Positions 1-12,630 are shown, counted from the stretch's first letter. The stretch is DNA of 64,000 bases from Capsicum annuum (GCF_002878395.1 NC_061122.1:75794031-75858030), one strand, 5' to 3'. Translations and numbers: made by a program. Notes: generated by a model from the letters alone, not told the origin.

Positions 1-913
1 ATGGGTCCTATATCTTATTTATCTAGCTTAGTATGTATGTATAGAGACTGTGCGACGATCTTAGAGGTTGTTTGACGGCGTCAAGGTTATTTTACATCCT
101 CATGTATTACATTATAATCAACATCATAATTCATATTGCATTTACTTTAATATGATTGCGATGTGATTTTATATTCTATTTGACTTGATACCTGTCTATT
201 ATTCTAAACTACCTTGCTTGTACTTGATGCTCTTGTATATGTTATTACCTTTTCTTATTTTTATATGTGGTATATATCTATACCTATATTCTTTTTTTAT
301 TCTTTGTTATATAATATGTGGATATTATAGAATTATTAATACAAGCAGTGTGGGCTACCGTTGCAAGACCTTTTATGATTGTATGTGACATGCCCTTAGT
401 GTATATTTTGTATGCATTATTTTTATCTTTGATCAGTCGGCCTATGATACCTGCTGAGTACAATAGTACAATACTCATCCCTACTATGCCCTTTAGGTGT
501 AGATTCTGGTGCAGGTACATCCCAACTGGCTTGATTTTAGGTTCCTCCAAAGTTATTAAAGGTAGTTTTTTGACTTTCATCCATCTGGGACCAGTTCTAT
601 ATTTTTGTATTAGTTTATGTCCTTACTAGTGTTCGAATTTAGACATTGTTCCTGTTGGATGTTCTAATGTATTTGACTCATAGAATGTATTAGTTTTTCT
701 TACACTATTGACACTAGATTTTTGGAGTCCGGTATAATATCTTTGGTTGTATGTTAAATTTTAATACTATATATTTATGGTTCAACTTCATTCTAGAAAT
801 CTTTCCATAGGGTTATATTTGTCTTTCCCCCTTGTGTATCAATTTAGGAGATAGGCTTACTTTTCGAGGTTCCCCTTAGTAAGTGCCATCATGACCCTTG
901 TTTTTGGGTTGTG
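1..913 (+). repeat. 3' part of a Tekay-type Ty3/Gypsy LTR
   Basis: This is non-coding sequence. The segment around 430-530, which reads 'cagtcggcctatgatacc' followed by a short pyrimidine-rich stretch, and the end around 865-913, which reads 'gtgccatcatgaccc' and then 'ttttgggttgtg', match the 3' half of chromovirus LTRs that I recognise from Solanaceae. The 5' half lies outside the window or is deleted. No tRNA-iMet primer site follows 913, so this is either a solo LTR or a truncated one. The short open frames at 185-388, 284-580 and 318-629 show no protein family and are best read as chance frames inside the LTR. Confidence 0.6.
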
Positions 914-1940
914 AAATTTTTTATGCCCCCTATTCCCCAAGTAAATCATATATATATATATATTGATAATTTCGTGAGTGGTGCAAAAGGTAAAATTTTA
1001 TAATAATCATTCTACCTCTTATTTTTTTTAATTGCATTAAATTTTATTGACGTTTGTAAACATAATTGCCATTTACATTCTTTTCTACCATATCTTATTT
1101 CCTATTCCTACTGGAAATCCTAGTGAAATTATCTCATTAAGCTACAGTGAAAGTTCTTTCCTTCCTTCATTGAAGTATGGAATTTCAGTTGTGTACATAA
1201 ATTGCAACTCATACAATTCCCTGAATTATATTAAACCTTTTCTTTCCTTGAAGGTGCATTTGAAACAAGTTATGTGTCAAAATGATCAAATAGAGTTTAG
1301 ACAGAAAACTAGTTCTGCTAGCTTTACTTATAGTTGTTCTAGAGTACTTTAATGAGATCTATTATGTTCTACTAACTATTTATTCTTATATGATGTTGTA
1401 GGAGACCATTGGATATGTTTTGGCTATTAATTAAAGCCTACAAATAAGTTCATATAAATGGGGAAATAAGGATCTAATGTACGAAAGGATAACAGTGTAA
1501 AGGAAGAAAACTAGCACCATTTAAGAGATACCTTCCACCCTACCCACAAAGAATGTGATGGGGGGCGCTCTATACACCCTAGGGATACCCTACACTTCCA
1601 CCCATTTTTCTGTGGGAGCCTCACTACCTAACGCATAGTTTTGGCCTTGCGTTAGAAGGCCTCAACTGAGACATCCAAAAGTCAATTTTCGTTGACTTTA
1701 AGTGAGGGACAATGTTGAAAATGCATTTGAGTCATATGAGGAATCCTATTAACGACCTAACACACTATAAAATGATTCCTTATTAAAGAAAACAAAACAC
1801 TTTTTAAATAACACATGATTGGGAAGAAGAGAAGGCATCCATGGGCTCTACACTAGGGTTCTTTCTTCTTCACTTTAGTTTTTTTGTAGTTTTTACTAAT
1901 GAACTAAATTAGTATCACATCCTAATTTATGTATATTCTT
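914..1940. other. Unassigned AT-rich sequence
   Basis: I see no gene here. There is a (TA)n run at about 949-963. An open frame of 101 codons at 1047-1352 has no recognisable motif and a low-complexity Ser/Tyr/Phe composition. From about 1500 the sequence looks LTR-like, with 'cactagggttc' followed by long T-rich stretches, but no boundary, primer site or polypurine tract could be placed. Confidence 0.4.
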
Positions 1941-1948
1941 CCTTAAAG

Positions 1949-2420
1949 AGGACACATGGGGTTTTTTAACCCGTACACACCTAATATCCAATACCACTAC
2001 CATTTCTCCTCTTCTACGCATCTCTCAGAGAGGGTTTTTAAAAATATCACATTTTCATTTAGTGAAAGCTGATGTTTCTAGTATTTCCATGGTGGTACCA
2101 ACATTTCATGAATTTATGACATAATACACAAATTGTCAAAACATATAACAATATCAAGTGTTTATAATATACGATGTAATAAGAATGATGATGTGGTGTA
2201 CGAGGTTGTCGTACAACCTACGTATACACCTACAGAGCTAAAGCTTACTGATGTAGGACCCATGGGGTGGTTTTCAACCCATATACAACAATATCCAATA
2301 ACAATATCACTTTATCCTCTCTTGCACATATATTCGAAGAGGGTTTTAATTATGTCAATTTTTCTATCTGAAAAAAAGTAGTGTTTCAGTATTTTTACAT
2401 TGGTAATGATGTGCCATGGG
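1949..2420. repeat. Diverged direct duplication, two units of about 155 bp, 310 bp apart
   Basis: The units at about 1949-2105 and 2258-2420 share an ordered set of blocks. These are 'catgggg', a run of Ts or GGTTTTs ending in 'aaccc', 'atatccaataccactac' versus 'atatccaataacaatatc', 'cctcttctacgca' versus 'cctctcttgcaca', 'gagggttttta' versus 'gagggttttaa', and 'gtttctagtatttccatgg' versus 'gtttcagtatttttacattgg'. The spacer holds a short perfect hairpin at 2203-2219 (arms AGGTTGT and ACAACCT). No coding content was recognised. It may be part of an unidentified LTR or a degenerate tandem repeat. Confidence 0.65.
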
Positions 2421-2469
2421 TCATTTCTCTTTTGATGCTCAAAATCATGAAAATATGAAAATACTTAGG

Positions 2470-3560
2470 ATATTTTTTTAGATATGATGTGTGTTTTTGT
2501 GTATGTTTTATGGAAAATAGGTTGGAATTAAGTTGGATTAGAAATAAAAGAAAAAGACTGAAAAATCAAAGTGACTGACGAGGCCACGAGTAGTTATATG
2601 ACTATACGACTTGTAGACTATGTCGTCATTACAATAGTATAGGAGGATGATTCTTGTTTTAAAATTGAGGCTGAACCTAAGGCATTAGGAGTGACAATGA
2701 GTCATGGTGTGAGTCGATCTTAGTAATCTAGCAAAAAGTCTAGAAGATAGCCAAATTGAATCCCAATGGAAATGAAAAATGACTACAAGTTGTTACGCAG
2801 GGTACAACTCGAAGTGAAGAGTCATTCTAAGAATAGATAAAAAGTACTACAAATTAAAATATATTTGAGTGATAATAAGTACAACCAATGAATGGTAGGG
2901 TCTAACCTTGAGTCAACATCACTTACTGAAGAATAGAGGCAACAGAGCTCGCAATGAGTCGTCGTTAGTCCAAACGACTCGTTGGCTAAGGCATTACAAC
3001 TTTCGACATAACTTTTTGATTTTTTTATCATTAAGTATTTTATTTTTTTGTAGTAACTATAAATACCCTTCAGATACTCTTGTATTGGGTTACTCACTAT
3101 ATACTTATACAAGCATATACTGATTTCAAGATTAAATTTTAATCTTGAAATATTTTTGGTTTCTGTTTTTAGTCTAGTAATTAAATCGATACTTTGGGTT
3201 TTCTTCTTCAATTATTTGTGATATTATTCATATGTTTTTTCTATTGAATTACAAGGATTGTTTTGCAACTATGAGTGTCTAATTCCTTTAGCTAGGATTT
3301 TTGGAACCCTGGCAGAATAACGATGTAGTGGATGTGTGGCCTGTATTCGAGATTGTGTTCACAAGAGAGGTTAAGATTGGGAAAATAGGATTACAATAGT
3401 GATTTGAGGCTATCAACTCTTGTTTGGCAATGAGTGTTGTAGTTGCTGCAACATAATTTTGATTTTTTTTATTTTTATTTTCCTTTCCCAGGATTATATA
3501 ACATGTGTGCTTCAATAGGTACCAATGGAACCAAATAATGATTCCATTATGGAACAAACT
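2470..3560 (+). repeat. Athila-type LTR, truncated at its 3' end
   Basis: This is homologous to the better preserved LTR at 42307-43863. Shared blocks run from 'agatatgatg' at about 2478, through direct and inverted GACTCG/CGAGTC-like motifs, to a TATA box at 3058-3065 and the block 'aaccctggcaga' near 3305 (compare 'aaccttggcaga' near 43205). The last 500 bp or so of the reference LTR is not recognisable here, and no primer site follows. The 129-codon minus-strand frame 2822-3211 is a chance frame inside the LTR. Confidence 0.6.
3058..3065 (+). promoter_or_regulatory. TATA box of the Athila-type LTR
   Basis: TATAAATA is followed by 'ccctt'. It occupies the same relative place as TATAAATA followed by 'cccta' at 42984-42991 in the related LTR. 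It presumably marked the U3/R boundary. Activity today is unknown. Confidence 0.5.
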
Positions 3561-3579
3561 CTAAAGAAGCAAGCCCACC

Positions 3580-5115
3580 CCCTACCTATCATCATAGGAA
3601 CAAAATCACTAATGATAAGTCAAGTGGCTTCATGGAAGAATACCTAATTGAGGGGGGTAGGGGTTGAAGAAAGGAAGATCCTACATCAGGGCTCAAAGTT
3701 GCTCCAACAGATAACTCCCAACCAACCACTCGGAGAAGGATGAAAAATCCTAGCCAATCACGACCAAACTTATCTTCCCAGATTGAAATAGATGTTGAGT
3801 CAAGATCTGGACCCGACAGATGATTAAAACAATAGGTTTGACAGTGCAAAATCTACAACTAAAGGTCCTATGAATGAGGTGGAAGTAGAGATAGAGTCGA
3901 GTGATAGCTTGATGGGATACTACCTCCCCCCCACCTATTAAACAACTTAAAATTAAGCCTACTTTGGTGCCCATCATTAACTGGTTGGTAATCTTGGGAT
4001 ATAGGATTTATATGAGAGAGTTAGTGCCATCACCCATTCTACCTAAAGACCAAAGAGAGGGTACGTCTTAGGTAGTTTATCAGATGGAGCTGAAGAGGTT
4101 GTATCCAAAGAGACGATTATGGAATGGTTCTGACCCGTTAGTTACGGTATTGATCAGAGGAGTTTGTATTCATGATAAATACAAGGTTAATCACATCTAA
4201 TGAATGATTGGGATTATTTCTACGATGTAGGAGGATGAGCCTTGGGTCATTGGTGGAGGTGGAGGCCCTTCATAATGGATTATGAAGGGAAGTTTGAATT
4301 TTACTACAAAGGTGTGGTGGACACTGATCTGTCATTGGTTGAGTCCCTTAAATAAAGAAAATATATGTGGTACCGACAGAGCTACTTTTGTCATGGGAAT
4401 CATTGAGGGGTACATGATTTATGCAGTCAAGATTATATCTTAGGAGATCCGCAACTGAGTGGTGAGCACAGATAAAATCCTAGCTTTCCCATGACTATTG
4501 ATGCAATTATGTTTGAACTAGAGTTTGATAAAGATCTCAAGTGTGGATAAGTTCTTTAAGATAAGGAGGACCATAGATTTGAGTTTGATCAAACACTTTG
4601 CAAACCCTATTTCCAAGGTAAAGGTGGAGGCCACTCTAATTTGGGAGGGGTCCCTGCTAGAGGGAATGGAATTGACACTTCAACGTTCACCGATATTGGG
4701 GATACCCCTAACTAATAACACCTAGTCTGAGCTTTGGACTTCTACTTATGTAGTGGGAACTTCTCAAACAATGAACCCTTCTTCTATGAGGAGTCCACTT
4801 ATATCCAAATTGTCTTGTATAGGTTATACTCTAGTCCCACAGGCCTTTTTGACTAACGTGCTATAAATATTGGGCACAATTGATCAACGGGTGACAGATA
4901 TTGAATAGAGGTATAGCCATGGATCTAGAGGGACATTCATACTGAGATAAGAAGTATGCAAACCAGATTTGATGGGTTTGAGAGAAAGATTAGCCAGAAG
5001 CTAGAGGGTGTTAAGGGCCCAAATCTAGCAATGGTTTATAAGGAGTTGGCTATACTCTGGCTATGATAGAGGATATGCATGCTAGGTTCTTCCCCATTTA
5101 TCCTATTATTGAGGA
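3580..5115 (+). pseudogene. Degenerate Athila second ORF (putative plant transposon protein type)
   Basis: This region lies between an LTR fragment and another LTR and is broken by many stops. The best preserved part is about 4270-4520. It encodes a run beginning VWWTLICHWLSP, then a run ending in DRATFVMGIIEGY, then a strand ending in ILAFP. The order and spacing match the copy at 60090-60410, where the equivalents are RHRLCPT, DWAAMIVKFMDSY and LLAYPFIITQL. This pattern is known to me from plant proteins annotated 'putative plant transposon protein', which occur as a second ORF downstream of pol in Athila-like elements. The upstream part (3680-3840) is basic and Ser/Pro/Arg-rich, like the start of the other copy. 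The function of this ORF is not established. The domain name is from memory. Confidence 0.55.
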
Positions 5116-5132
5116 GATTTTTGGGGAGGATT

Positions 5133-6700
5133 TGTAATACCCTATAATATTCTAAGCTTAATTCAAATCTTACTTTCATGCTTAAGGTCAAAGGCTTGAA
5201 TATATCACAATGTGTTAAGGACTTAGCCTTTTTCAAGACTCCTAAACTTTACGAATTTTTATTTTGGTCTTCTTCACCCCGAAATGTTTTTTGTAGAGAG
5301 GTTAAATGTATGTCTCAGGAGAGTTTGCGGCTTTTAGACAAGGTTTTGGACGAGTTTGGATGGCTAAAATAGTTAACCCTCTTGATAGCCCGATGGCACT
5401 AGGAAGGATCCATATGTGAGGGTGTTGAGGCACGATGGTTGCTTGAGCCAAATAATGGATGTGGTGTGATGGCTGCTTTACCCAAGCAAGGTTTGCGACG
5501 TGCCAAGGGTATCCTGCCCAACATCTTGGTTTGAGTGCCCAATGGGAATTTGAGTCATTTCCCCTCAACTCAATTAGTCCTTAACACAATTTCGTACTTC
5601 AAATAGGACATTATTCGCCCCTTTCACTCCAAATTTCTATCAAGAAACCCTTATCTCATCCCAAGAATAAAACCCTATCTCTTTCTCAAGAAATCAAGAG
5701 TTCAAGCTTCTAAGTTCAATAACCTCTCCAGAGATCCTCAAGAAACTAATTTTTAAGGTATCTGGGGTGTTCATACCAGGGTCCCTTCCACCCATGGAGC
5801 CCAAAGCCTTTCTTTGTTTAAAAGTATGAGTTTTCCTTTATTATGAGATGCATGTGTTCAAGATGAATTTAAATTCATGTTTGTCCTTATTAGTTTGAGT
5901 CAACTCATGTCCTAGTATGATTCCATGGAAAGTTAGGTTTTATCATTTTTCAAGATTCGATTTCCCATGTGGTATTCAATTAAATTTAATATCATAATAT
6001 CGAATTATGAATTGAGCCTGACATCACATTGCTTTTGCATGTTTTATCACATTCCTATGTTCAAGTTCATTATTTTCACATGTTAGATGAAATGAATATG
6101 TGTTAGGGCTTTGATCCATGATGCCATATCATAATTTTACCGTTTTCTTGTTGTATTCTATGGTCAGTCAGTGTTGGTGGGTTATGAACATCTGATACCT
6201 ACGTGTTTTACATGATCTCATATTTTCAAGTAATGATTTTTCTAAATCATGGATATTATTAGTTTAATCAGTTGATATAATCATGATGAGCACTATGTGA
6301 AATAATGTTCAGTTAAACTTAGTCTAGTTTAGTGCCATTATCAGTTCAGTTAAAAGTAAGATTTAACATCGAATTAATGCAGGGATGGAGGCTCCCCCAT
6401 CAGTTTTGGTAAAGTCAATAGTAGCAGGTTGGACCTCGATTAGCATAGATTATGGCATTTCTGATACATGATAGCTCCCTCATTTTTGGTTAGTACTCAG
6501 TATGCCTTAACTCAAGTTTTTTTGACCAAAGCATACAAATTTTTAGTAATTCGGTTACACAAATTTAATCTTTTAGATTTCAGATTATCTCAGAAACATG
6601 TTTATGCTTGGTGTTACATTCTCAGATATTACATGTTCCTACATTCATGCTCAGTTCTCTCACTTATGGGCCAAAATTCCAACTTTAGTATATGTTTAAA
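5133..6700 (+). repeat. 5' part of a Tekay-type LTR
   Basis: The LTR starts with 'tgtaataccct' at 5133, a decayed form of the TGTAACACCC start typical of chromovirus LTRs. The block 'cagggtcccttccacccatgg' around 5780-5800 corresponds to 'gggtctctttcacccatgaa' at about 25050 in another plus-strand LTR. The right side merges near 6700 into minus-strand sequence of the next element, so the 3' half is missing. Open frames inside it (5178-5372, 5302-5568 and 6468-6743) have no recognisable domain. Confidence 0.55.
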
Positions 6701-6709
6701 ACAAGAATT

Positions 6710-7490
6710 TAATGTTATAGATGGAAGAAAATTGTTGAAATGAGTGTAATGAAGCTTACTCAAGAATAGAAATAGAGAAATTGTTGAACACCAAAAAACG
6801 TAAGTTACAAGTCTCAAAAATGGTGAAAAATAGAAAAAATAAGTATTTTTATACAGAAGTCTTATGATTCTGGACCTCGAGTCTCAATCATAGAACATTG
6901 TCTGACAAGCCTATCACGATCGCAAAAGATATGTCGCGATCGCCATACTTGTACTTCTGGTCTAATCGCGATCGCAGATGCACCAGCTAAGTGGTGCACC
7001 ACCTGGGGACTTAGTGTAATTCAAAGTCTCTATCGTCCCCTCAAGAGTCATTCAAAATAACGTGAACTCAAACAAACTATGCTATCCTATCAATTTGATT
7101 CTCCGGACTCAATGGCAATATAATATTTTCTAAAAAATGACCCTCGAAACACAAAATCACAACTTTCCAAACTGAGGGTCGAAATGAGATTTAAAATCCA
7201 TAATACAATATCAACCATGTTACCACCTAAATAACAATGTTGCAGATCTACTAGCGCAGTCTGTTTTGTCATATGTTGCACGAATCAAAAGATAACAACT
7301 AAAATCAACTATAAGGCTCTGAAAGCTGTCAAAAATCACAAAATCACATAAATGGCACCAAAATGCATTGGGAAACAAACAATTACCCCCCCCCCCCCCC
7401 CACACACAAAAAAAATACCATAACACAACCATGGGGATGGGTAAAATAGTCAAATTAAACAAACACACATATTTCACAAATTTCATAAAA
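6710..7490 (-). repeat. LTR or 3' UTR remnant of the chromovirus at 7.57-11.16 kb, with GCGATCGC palindromes
   Basis: This lies just beyond the 3' end of the minus-strand pol, where a 3' UTR, polypurine tract and 3' LTR are expected. It carries acgatcgc at 6916 and two GCGATCGC palindromes at 6936-6943 and 6968-6975. There is also a run of 16 C at 7386-7401 followed by (CA)n and an A-run. On the element's strand the C-run is a G16 tract, which could be an expanded polypurine tract, but the sequence after it does not begin with a typical LTR start. The LTR boundary could not be fixed. Confidence 0.4.
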
Positions 7491-7569
7491 ACTAAAAGTC
7501 ATTACATCATCCACTACTAAAATTCTAGTTCAGCCTCAAACTAAGAAAAAGAAATACTTGAATAACAAA

Positions 7570-10500
7570 GAGTTGGGGATAAGAACTATGCATATCAAAC
7601 TCGACCTCTCAGGTAGCCTCATCTAAAGGTCGAGGCCTCTACTGGACCTTTAAAAAAGAAATAACTCAAGAGCGTAACTATCTAACATCCGTAGCCAATA
7701 TGGAGTTTGGCTCCTCAACCAAAGACAACTTCTCATTTTAATGAAACGACTCCTCACCAATGATATGAGACTCATTTGGAATGTAAGGGCATAGCATGAA
7801 AACATGAGAAAACTTGATGAACTGCTGATAATATTGTGGACAAGGCTAACTTAAAAGCCAAATCACCAATAGTCTGCAGAATCTCAAATGGGCTAGTATA
7901 TCTGTGGCTAATCCTTCCCCTCTTCCCAAATCTCATCACTCTCTTCTTGGGAAAAACTCGAGAGAAAACACGATCACCAACACTAAAAAATAGGGCATGA
8001 CGCCTACGATTTACATAACTCTTCTGAATACCCTGAGTTTCTCGATGTCTATCTTGAATGATCGATATTCTATCCAAAGACTCATGAAGCAAGTTTGTAT
8101 CTTGCGATCTATCTTCAGAAACCTAAAACCATCCAATTGGAGAGAGACAACGCCTACTATATAATGTCTCAAAAGGAGCCATATCGATACTATATGGTAG
8201 CTATTATTATATGTAAACTTCACCAAGGCAAAATATTCCACCCACTAACCACCAAATTCATAACACAAGTATGGAGCATATCCTCCAAAACCTAGATAGT
8301 TTGCTCGAACAGCCCATTAGTCTGGTGGAAAAATATGGTGCTAAGGATAACCCGAGTATCCACCTTATCTTGAAAGTGTTTCAAATGTGAGAAGTGACTA
8401 TAAAACCTCGATCTGAAATAATAGACACTAGTACACTATGTAGTCGCACAATCTCCCTAATATAGATATGGGATACCCTCTCAGCACTGAAAGGGACCTA
8501 AACTGGAAGGTAATGGGCAGACTGGTCAATCAATACCCAATGACCCAAACAATATTAGAACCATGTGATGTGCATGGCAATCCAGTCATAATGTCTATAG
8601 TAATTTGCAACCACTTCCACTCTAGAATGGGTAATATATGAAGCAATCCACTAGGTCTCAAATGTTCAGCCTTTACCTGCTACCAATAAAGGCAACAATC
8701 TACAAAATTTTGCTAAATCCTTTCTCATAGCACCCAAAAAGTAATGTTGTCTTGAATAATGTCATTGGTTCATATTAAGATCCCACTGGTGAACAAGTAT
8801 TAAGTCTAAGATGATCAAAGAAAATATCATTACGAACTCCATAAAAGTAATGACCACATAACTACAAAGCAAAAATAACCGCACACAACTCTAAATCATG
8901 GGTAGGGTAATTTTTCTCACGGGGCTTCAACTGAAGAGAAGCATAAGCAATCACCTTAACATCTAGCATCAACACAACACTTGGAGTATTACAAAAGACG
9001 ATAAAAGCCACACCCTACATGGGAAAAGTCAAGATAGGATCTAAAGTCAATAAATTCTTGATCTTTTTGAAGCTTGCCTCACAATCATCAGATCATTGAC
9101 TGGAAATCTTCTTGTGAGTCAACTTAGTCAACATAGCTGCAATACATGAAAAATCCTCAACAAAAGACCGATAATAATTGGCCAGGCTAATAAAAATCCA
9201 AATCTCTCTAGGTAAAATAGGCTTAGCCCAATCGCAAACCACTTCAACCTTTGTAGGATCATCTATAATACCCTCTTTAGTCTCCGCATGACCTAAGAAA
9301 TAAAATGACTACAACCAAAACATACACTTACAGAACTTGACATAAAATATCTCATCCCTCTATCCCTGAATTACATTGTCTAGTTGCTCCACATGATCGG
9401 TCTCACACTTTGAATAAACAAAGATATCATCCCTAAATACAAAAACAAAAGAGTTGAGATATAATCGAAACACTTGATTCATCAACTCTATAAATGCAAT
9501 TGGGGCATTGGTCAGCCCAAAGGACATAACCAAGAACTCATAATAACTATATCAAGTCCAAAAAGCTATCTTCAGAGTATCTAAAGCTCTAATCCTCAAA
9601 TGGTAATTCTCAGACCTCAAATCAATCTTCAAAACTACTATAACACCCTAAAATAGATAGAAAAAATCATCAATACAAGGGAGAGAATACTTATTCATAA
9701 CTATCACCTTGTTCAATTACTGATAATTGATAAACATCTATATATATCCATCACTCTTCTTCATAAACAAGATAAGCACACACTAAGTTAACACACTAGG
9801 TCGTATAAATCCTTTATCCAACTAATCGTTCAATTCCATTAACTAAACTGGGGCCATCCTATAAGGGGAAATGGAAATAGGTATTGTTCCCGACTCAACA
9901 TTAATAGTAAAATCAATATAACGATGTGTTGGCAAACCTTGGAAATCCATAGGGAACACATCCATGAACTCACAAACCACACGAACATAATCTAAAGAAG
10001 GAGATAAAATAACACTAGTATCACGAATATGATTCAAATAGTAAAAACATTCCCTCTCAACCAATCAATGAGCTTAAAAATAAGTTATAACCATCTTAGG
10101 ACTTGAATGAAGTGCACCCTTGTATGCAATCCTTGACACACCAGGTAAAGGTAAAGTCGTGATCTAATCATAACAATCTAGAATCGTATGGTAAGGAGAA
10201 AACAATTCAATAGCTAAGATAATGTCGAAGTCAAACATATCTAACACAAGGAAATCTACCCATCTATCATACCCTTAAAAAGTCACAATATAAGACTGGT
10301 ACACTCAATCCACCGCTAAAGAATCTTCTAATAGGGTAGATATATAAATAGGCACAACTATAGGCTCACTAAGAGTATCAAAGCCTATAGAAAAATATGC
10401 AAACTCATAGATAAAAGTCGATACCAGATCAAATAACATAGAAGCAGATCTGAAATAAATAGGGATGAGACCTATGATCACAGCATCATAAGCGTCTATA

Positions 10501-11160
10501 TAGTTTAGTGGATATGGTATAGCACTATCCATAGACATCAACTAGTTGCGTAGACCCGCAAGCACCACTACCCCCTCTACTACCTCTAACTGTCACACCT
10601 CTGGTAGAACTTCTACCTCTCATAACTGAAATAAGAGTAGTTGTAATCATATGGTGGGAACAATCCTTTGCCAAATAGCTAATGTAATCACATACAAAGC
10701 AACCTCCATGATCCGACTAAAGAGAAAAAGCTAATATTGGGCCCAAATAGCCATCCTGAAGTTCTTGACCAGAATACCCACTACTTGTACTCTACAAGGA
10801 TGCCTACATCAACCTATCATAATACTTAGAAAAATATTTGAAAAATCTTCCACCTCAAGGATGACCTGTAAACTCACCATAATGGCGCACATTCTTTAAG
10901 CATTGCTGAGATGCTTTAAGAATACCCTCAGTAATCTTAGTAACATTCACTATACTTTAAAAGGATGCACCAAATACAACCATCTGAGATGTATCTAAAA
11001 GAAGAGAAACATATAATCCATTCACAAATTTCAAAATCTTCTCAAACTCGATGCAAATTTTGTCATAAAAATATCTGGACAAGGCATGAAAGCGCACCTC
11101 ATACTCTAAAACAATCACGGGGCCCTACTATGATACCCTAAGACTACCCTTGGATGTAAA
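7570..11160 (-). pseudogene. Degenerate Tekay-type chromovirus gag-pol (copy C)
   Basis: Reading on the minus strand from right to left, the order is gag (about 11160-10800), a basic segment rich in Gly/Arg codons with a possible zinc knuckle (about 10720-10590), and protease (10541-10305, where LFDLVST shows the active-site Gly replaced by Val). Next come the RT N-terminus with the conserved lead VCEFMDVFP and PISISPYRMAP (10064-9843), and the RT catalytic strand [11 protein letters not shown] (about 9450-9405, both Asp kept). RNase H and integrase core follow. The integrase C-terminus is at 8092-7772 (FSVGDRVFSRVFPKK, then MRFGKRGRISHRY). A chromodomain-like tail ends near 7600, including PLDEATWEVEFD. 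The domain order PR-RT-RH-IN-chromodomain defines a Ty3/Gypsy chromovirus. Stops and frameshifts are everywhere. The gag N-terminus is cut at 11160 where a plus-strand LTR begins. Confidence 0.85.
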
Positions 11161-11738
11161 AAAGTTTAACACCCTTCAAAATTCTCTCCTAGTGTGAGCT
11201 TTAGAGCATGCTTAGTGAAGAAAAAATCCAGTCCTAAAAGTTTGAGAGATGTGTTCCCAAGCATGAAATACTTTGAACCATATAGAATTTCCCAAATATT
11301 GACTTTTTATGTAGAGAATTGAATAAACTTTTTGTCGATACTAAATTCGCCCAAATACAAGACTCGGGCAAAGGTTTAGAGCTATTTTAGTGAGACAGTG
11401 TGCCACCTATTACATTAGCATGTTGCAGAGCCAGCCAAAATAGAAATCGTCGAAATATAGTGAGCCACCATGATTATGGTGCATCACGCCAAGGCTTAAT
11501 TTTAGAATTGTCAATTTCTAGTGTAGCAACATTATTCCACCGCATTGCGGTGTCTTTCTAGTTCGCAACCAAGGTGGCAACGCAATTGCCACCATGTCGC
11601 ACCATCATGTAGTTTCCTAGTTGTCCAATTTTTAGTGAACTAGCGCGATTATGGTGCATCACGCCAGCATGTAAAATTAGGATTTTTCAGTTTAATTTCA
11701 AGGGCTTTTTGGTTTTTTCTCACTGTTTTATCAGCTCC

Positions 11739-11746
11739 TATATATA
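11739..11746 (+). promoter_or_regulatory. TATA box of the 3.4-kb LTR
   Basis: TATATATA is followed by 'cccg'. It lies about 575 bp into the LTR, downstream of the GC-rich palindromic block 'gcatcacgcc'. It is a plausible core promoter for the U3/R boundary. No expression evidence is available. Confidence 0.45.
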
Positions 11747-12230
11747 CCCGATAAAAGGCTCTCAATCTTATTTTCCATCTTCAACATCAAAACTAGGGTT
11801 TTACAAAAATCAGAAACCTCATTTATTCTTCAAAAAAAATCAATAGAGATCAAGAGAAATCAAGAGGAACCAAGAATCTCTCCAAGAACTTCTAAGAAAA
11901 TAGTGTCCCCAAAGTATGTAGATGTTGATTCTTGGGTAAGAAGCTCAAGAACCCTTTACTATAATGCAAAGATATTGTGTTTATGTGTTTTCATGATTCA
12001 TGTGAGTTGAAATTGATTTTCTTTCTATCATTGAATTGTGATTCATGTTTGTTTACAATTCTTTCGAGCTTTGACCCTAGTATGTGGAATTCATGTGATG
12101 GTTATGATAAACTCTCTTCAAGTTTCTTTCTATTTGATGTGTTCATGTCAATTAAGTGTAGAAATAGCTGAATAAGCAAAGCATGCTCCCCATATATTTG
12201 ATAAAATGCTTATGTGAAGTATTAGGGCTA

Positions 12231-12560
12231 TTATAGCATGTTGATTAGGAAACCCAAATTGTGTGCAAGTTTATACATGCCAAGTGTTTTTGTTAAAATG
12301 CCTTAGTGAATGAATTATGCCATGATAGCATGGAATCCCCAATTAGGTGTAGACCCATGCATGCCTAGTGTTTGTTTAAAGGCCATAGTGAACAAGTTGA
12401 GACATGATAGTAGGAAATTCCCTAATTACATGATCTTTGATACATGCTAAGCCTTTAATACATGCCAAGTGCTTGACGAGTAAATTATGAAATGATAGTA
12501 TGAAGTTTCCCCAATCATGTGCTATCTAATACATGCCAAAACTGATATACGTACGAAGTA
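12231..12560. repeat. Tandem array, about 4 copies of an 84-88 bp unit
   Basis: Units can be counted from the repeated block 'gatagcatggaa', 'gatagtaggaaa' or 'gatagtatgaag' at about 12234 (first unit degenerate), 12322, 12406 and 12494. Each is followed by 'ccc(c)aat' and an 'atacatgcc' or similar block. The copies are diverged. This is part of the 11165-14567 LTR. Confidence 0.6.
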
Positions 12561-12630
12561 CTTGATGCAAGATATTGTTGAATGGAGTATGATATAATAA
12601 CATATTTCCTCTACACTATTATATTTCTAT

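Noticed and set aside
184..629. Overlapping open frames of 67-103 codons, some with hydrophobic stretches
   Set aside because: They lie on both strands of an LTR and have low-complexity composition. The hydrophobicity follows from the T-rich DNA.
949..963. (TA)n run as a promoter
   Set aside because: A simple repeat without a gene or LTR start in the right place. It is common in AT-rich plant DNA.
1047..1352. 101-codon plus-strand open frame
   Set aside because: No motif, no homologue recognised, and composition is as expected from AT-rich non-coding DNA.
2822..3211. 129-codon minus-strand open frame
   Set aside because: It lies inside an Athila-type LTR, antisense to its promoter. No domain seen.
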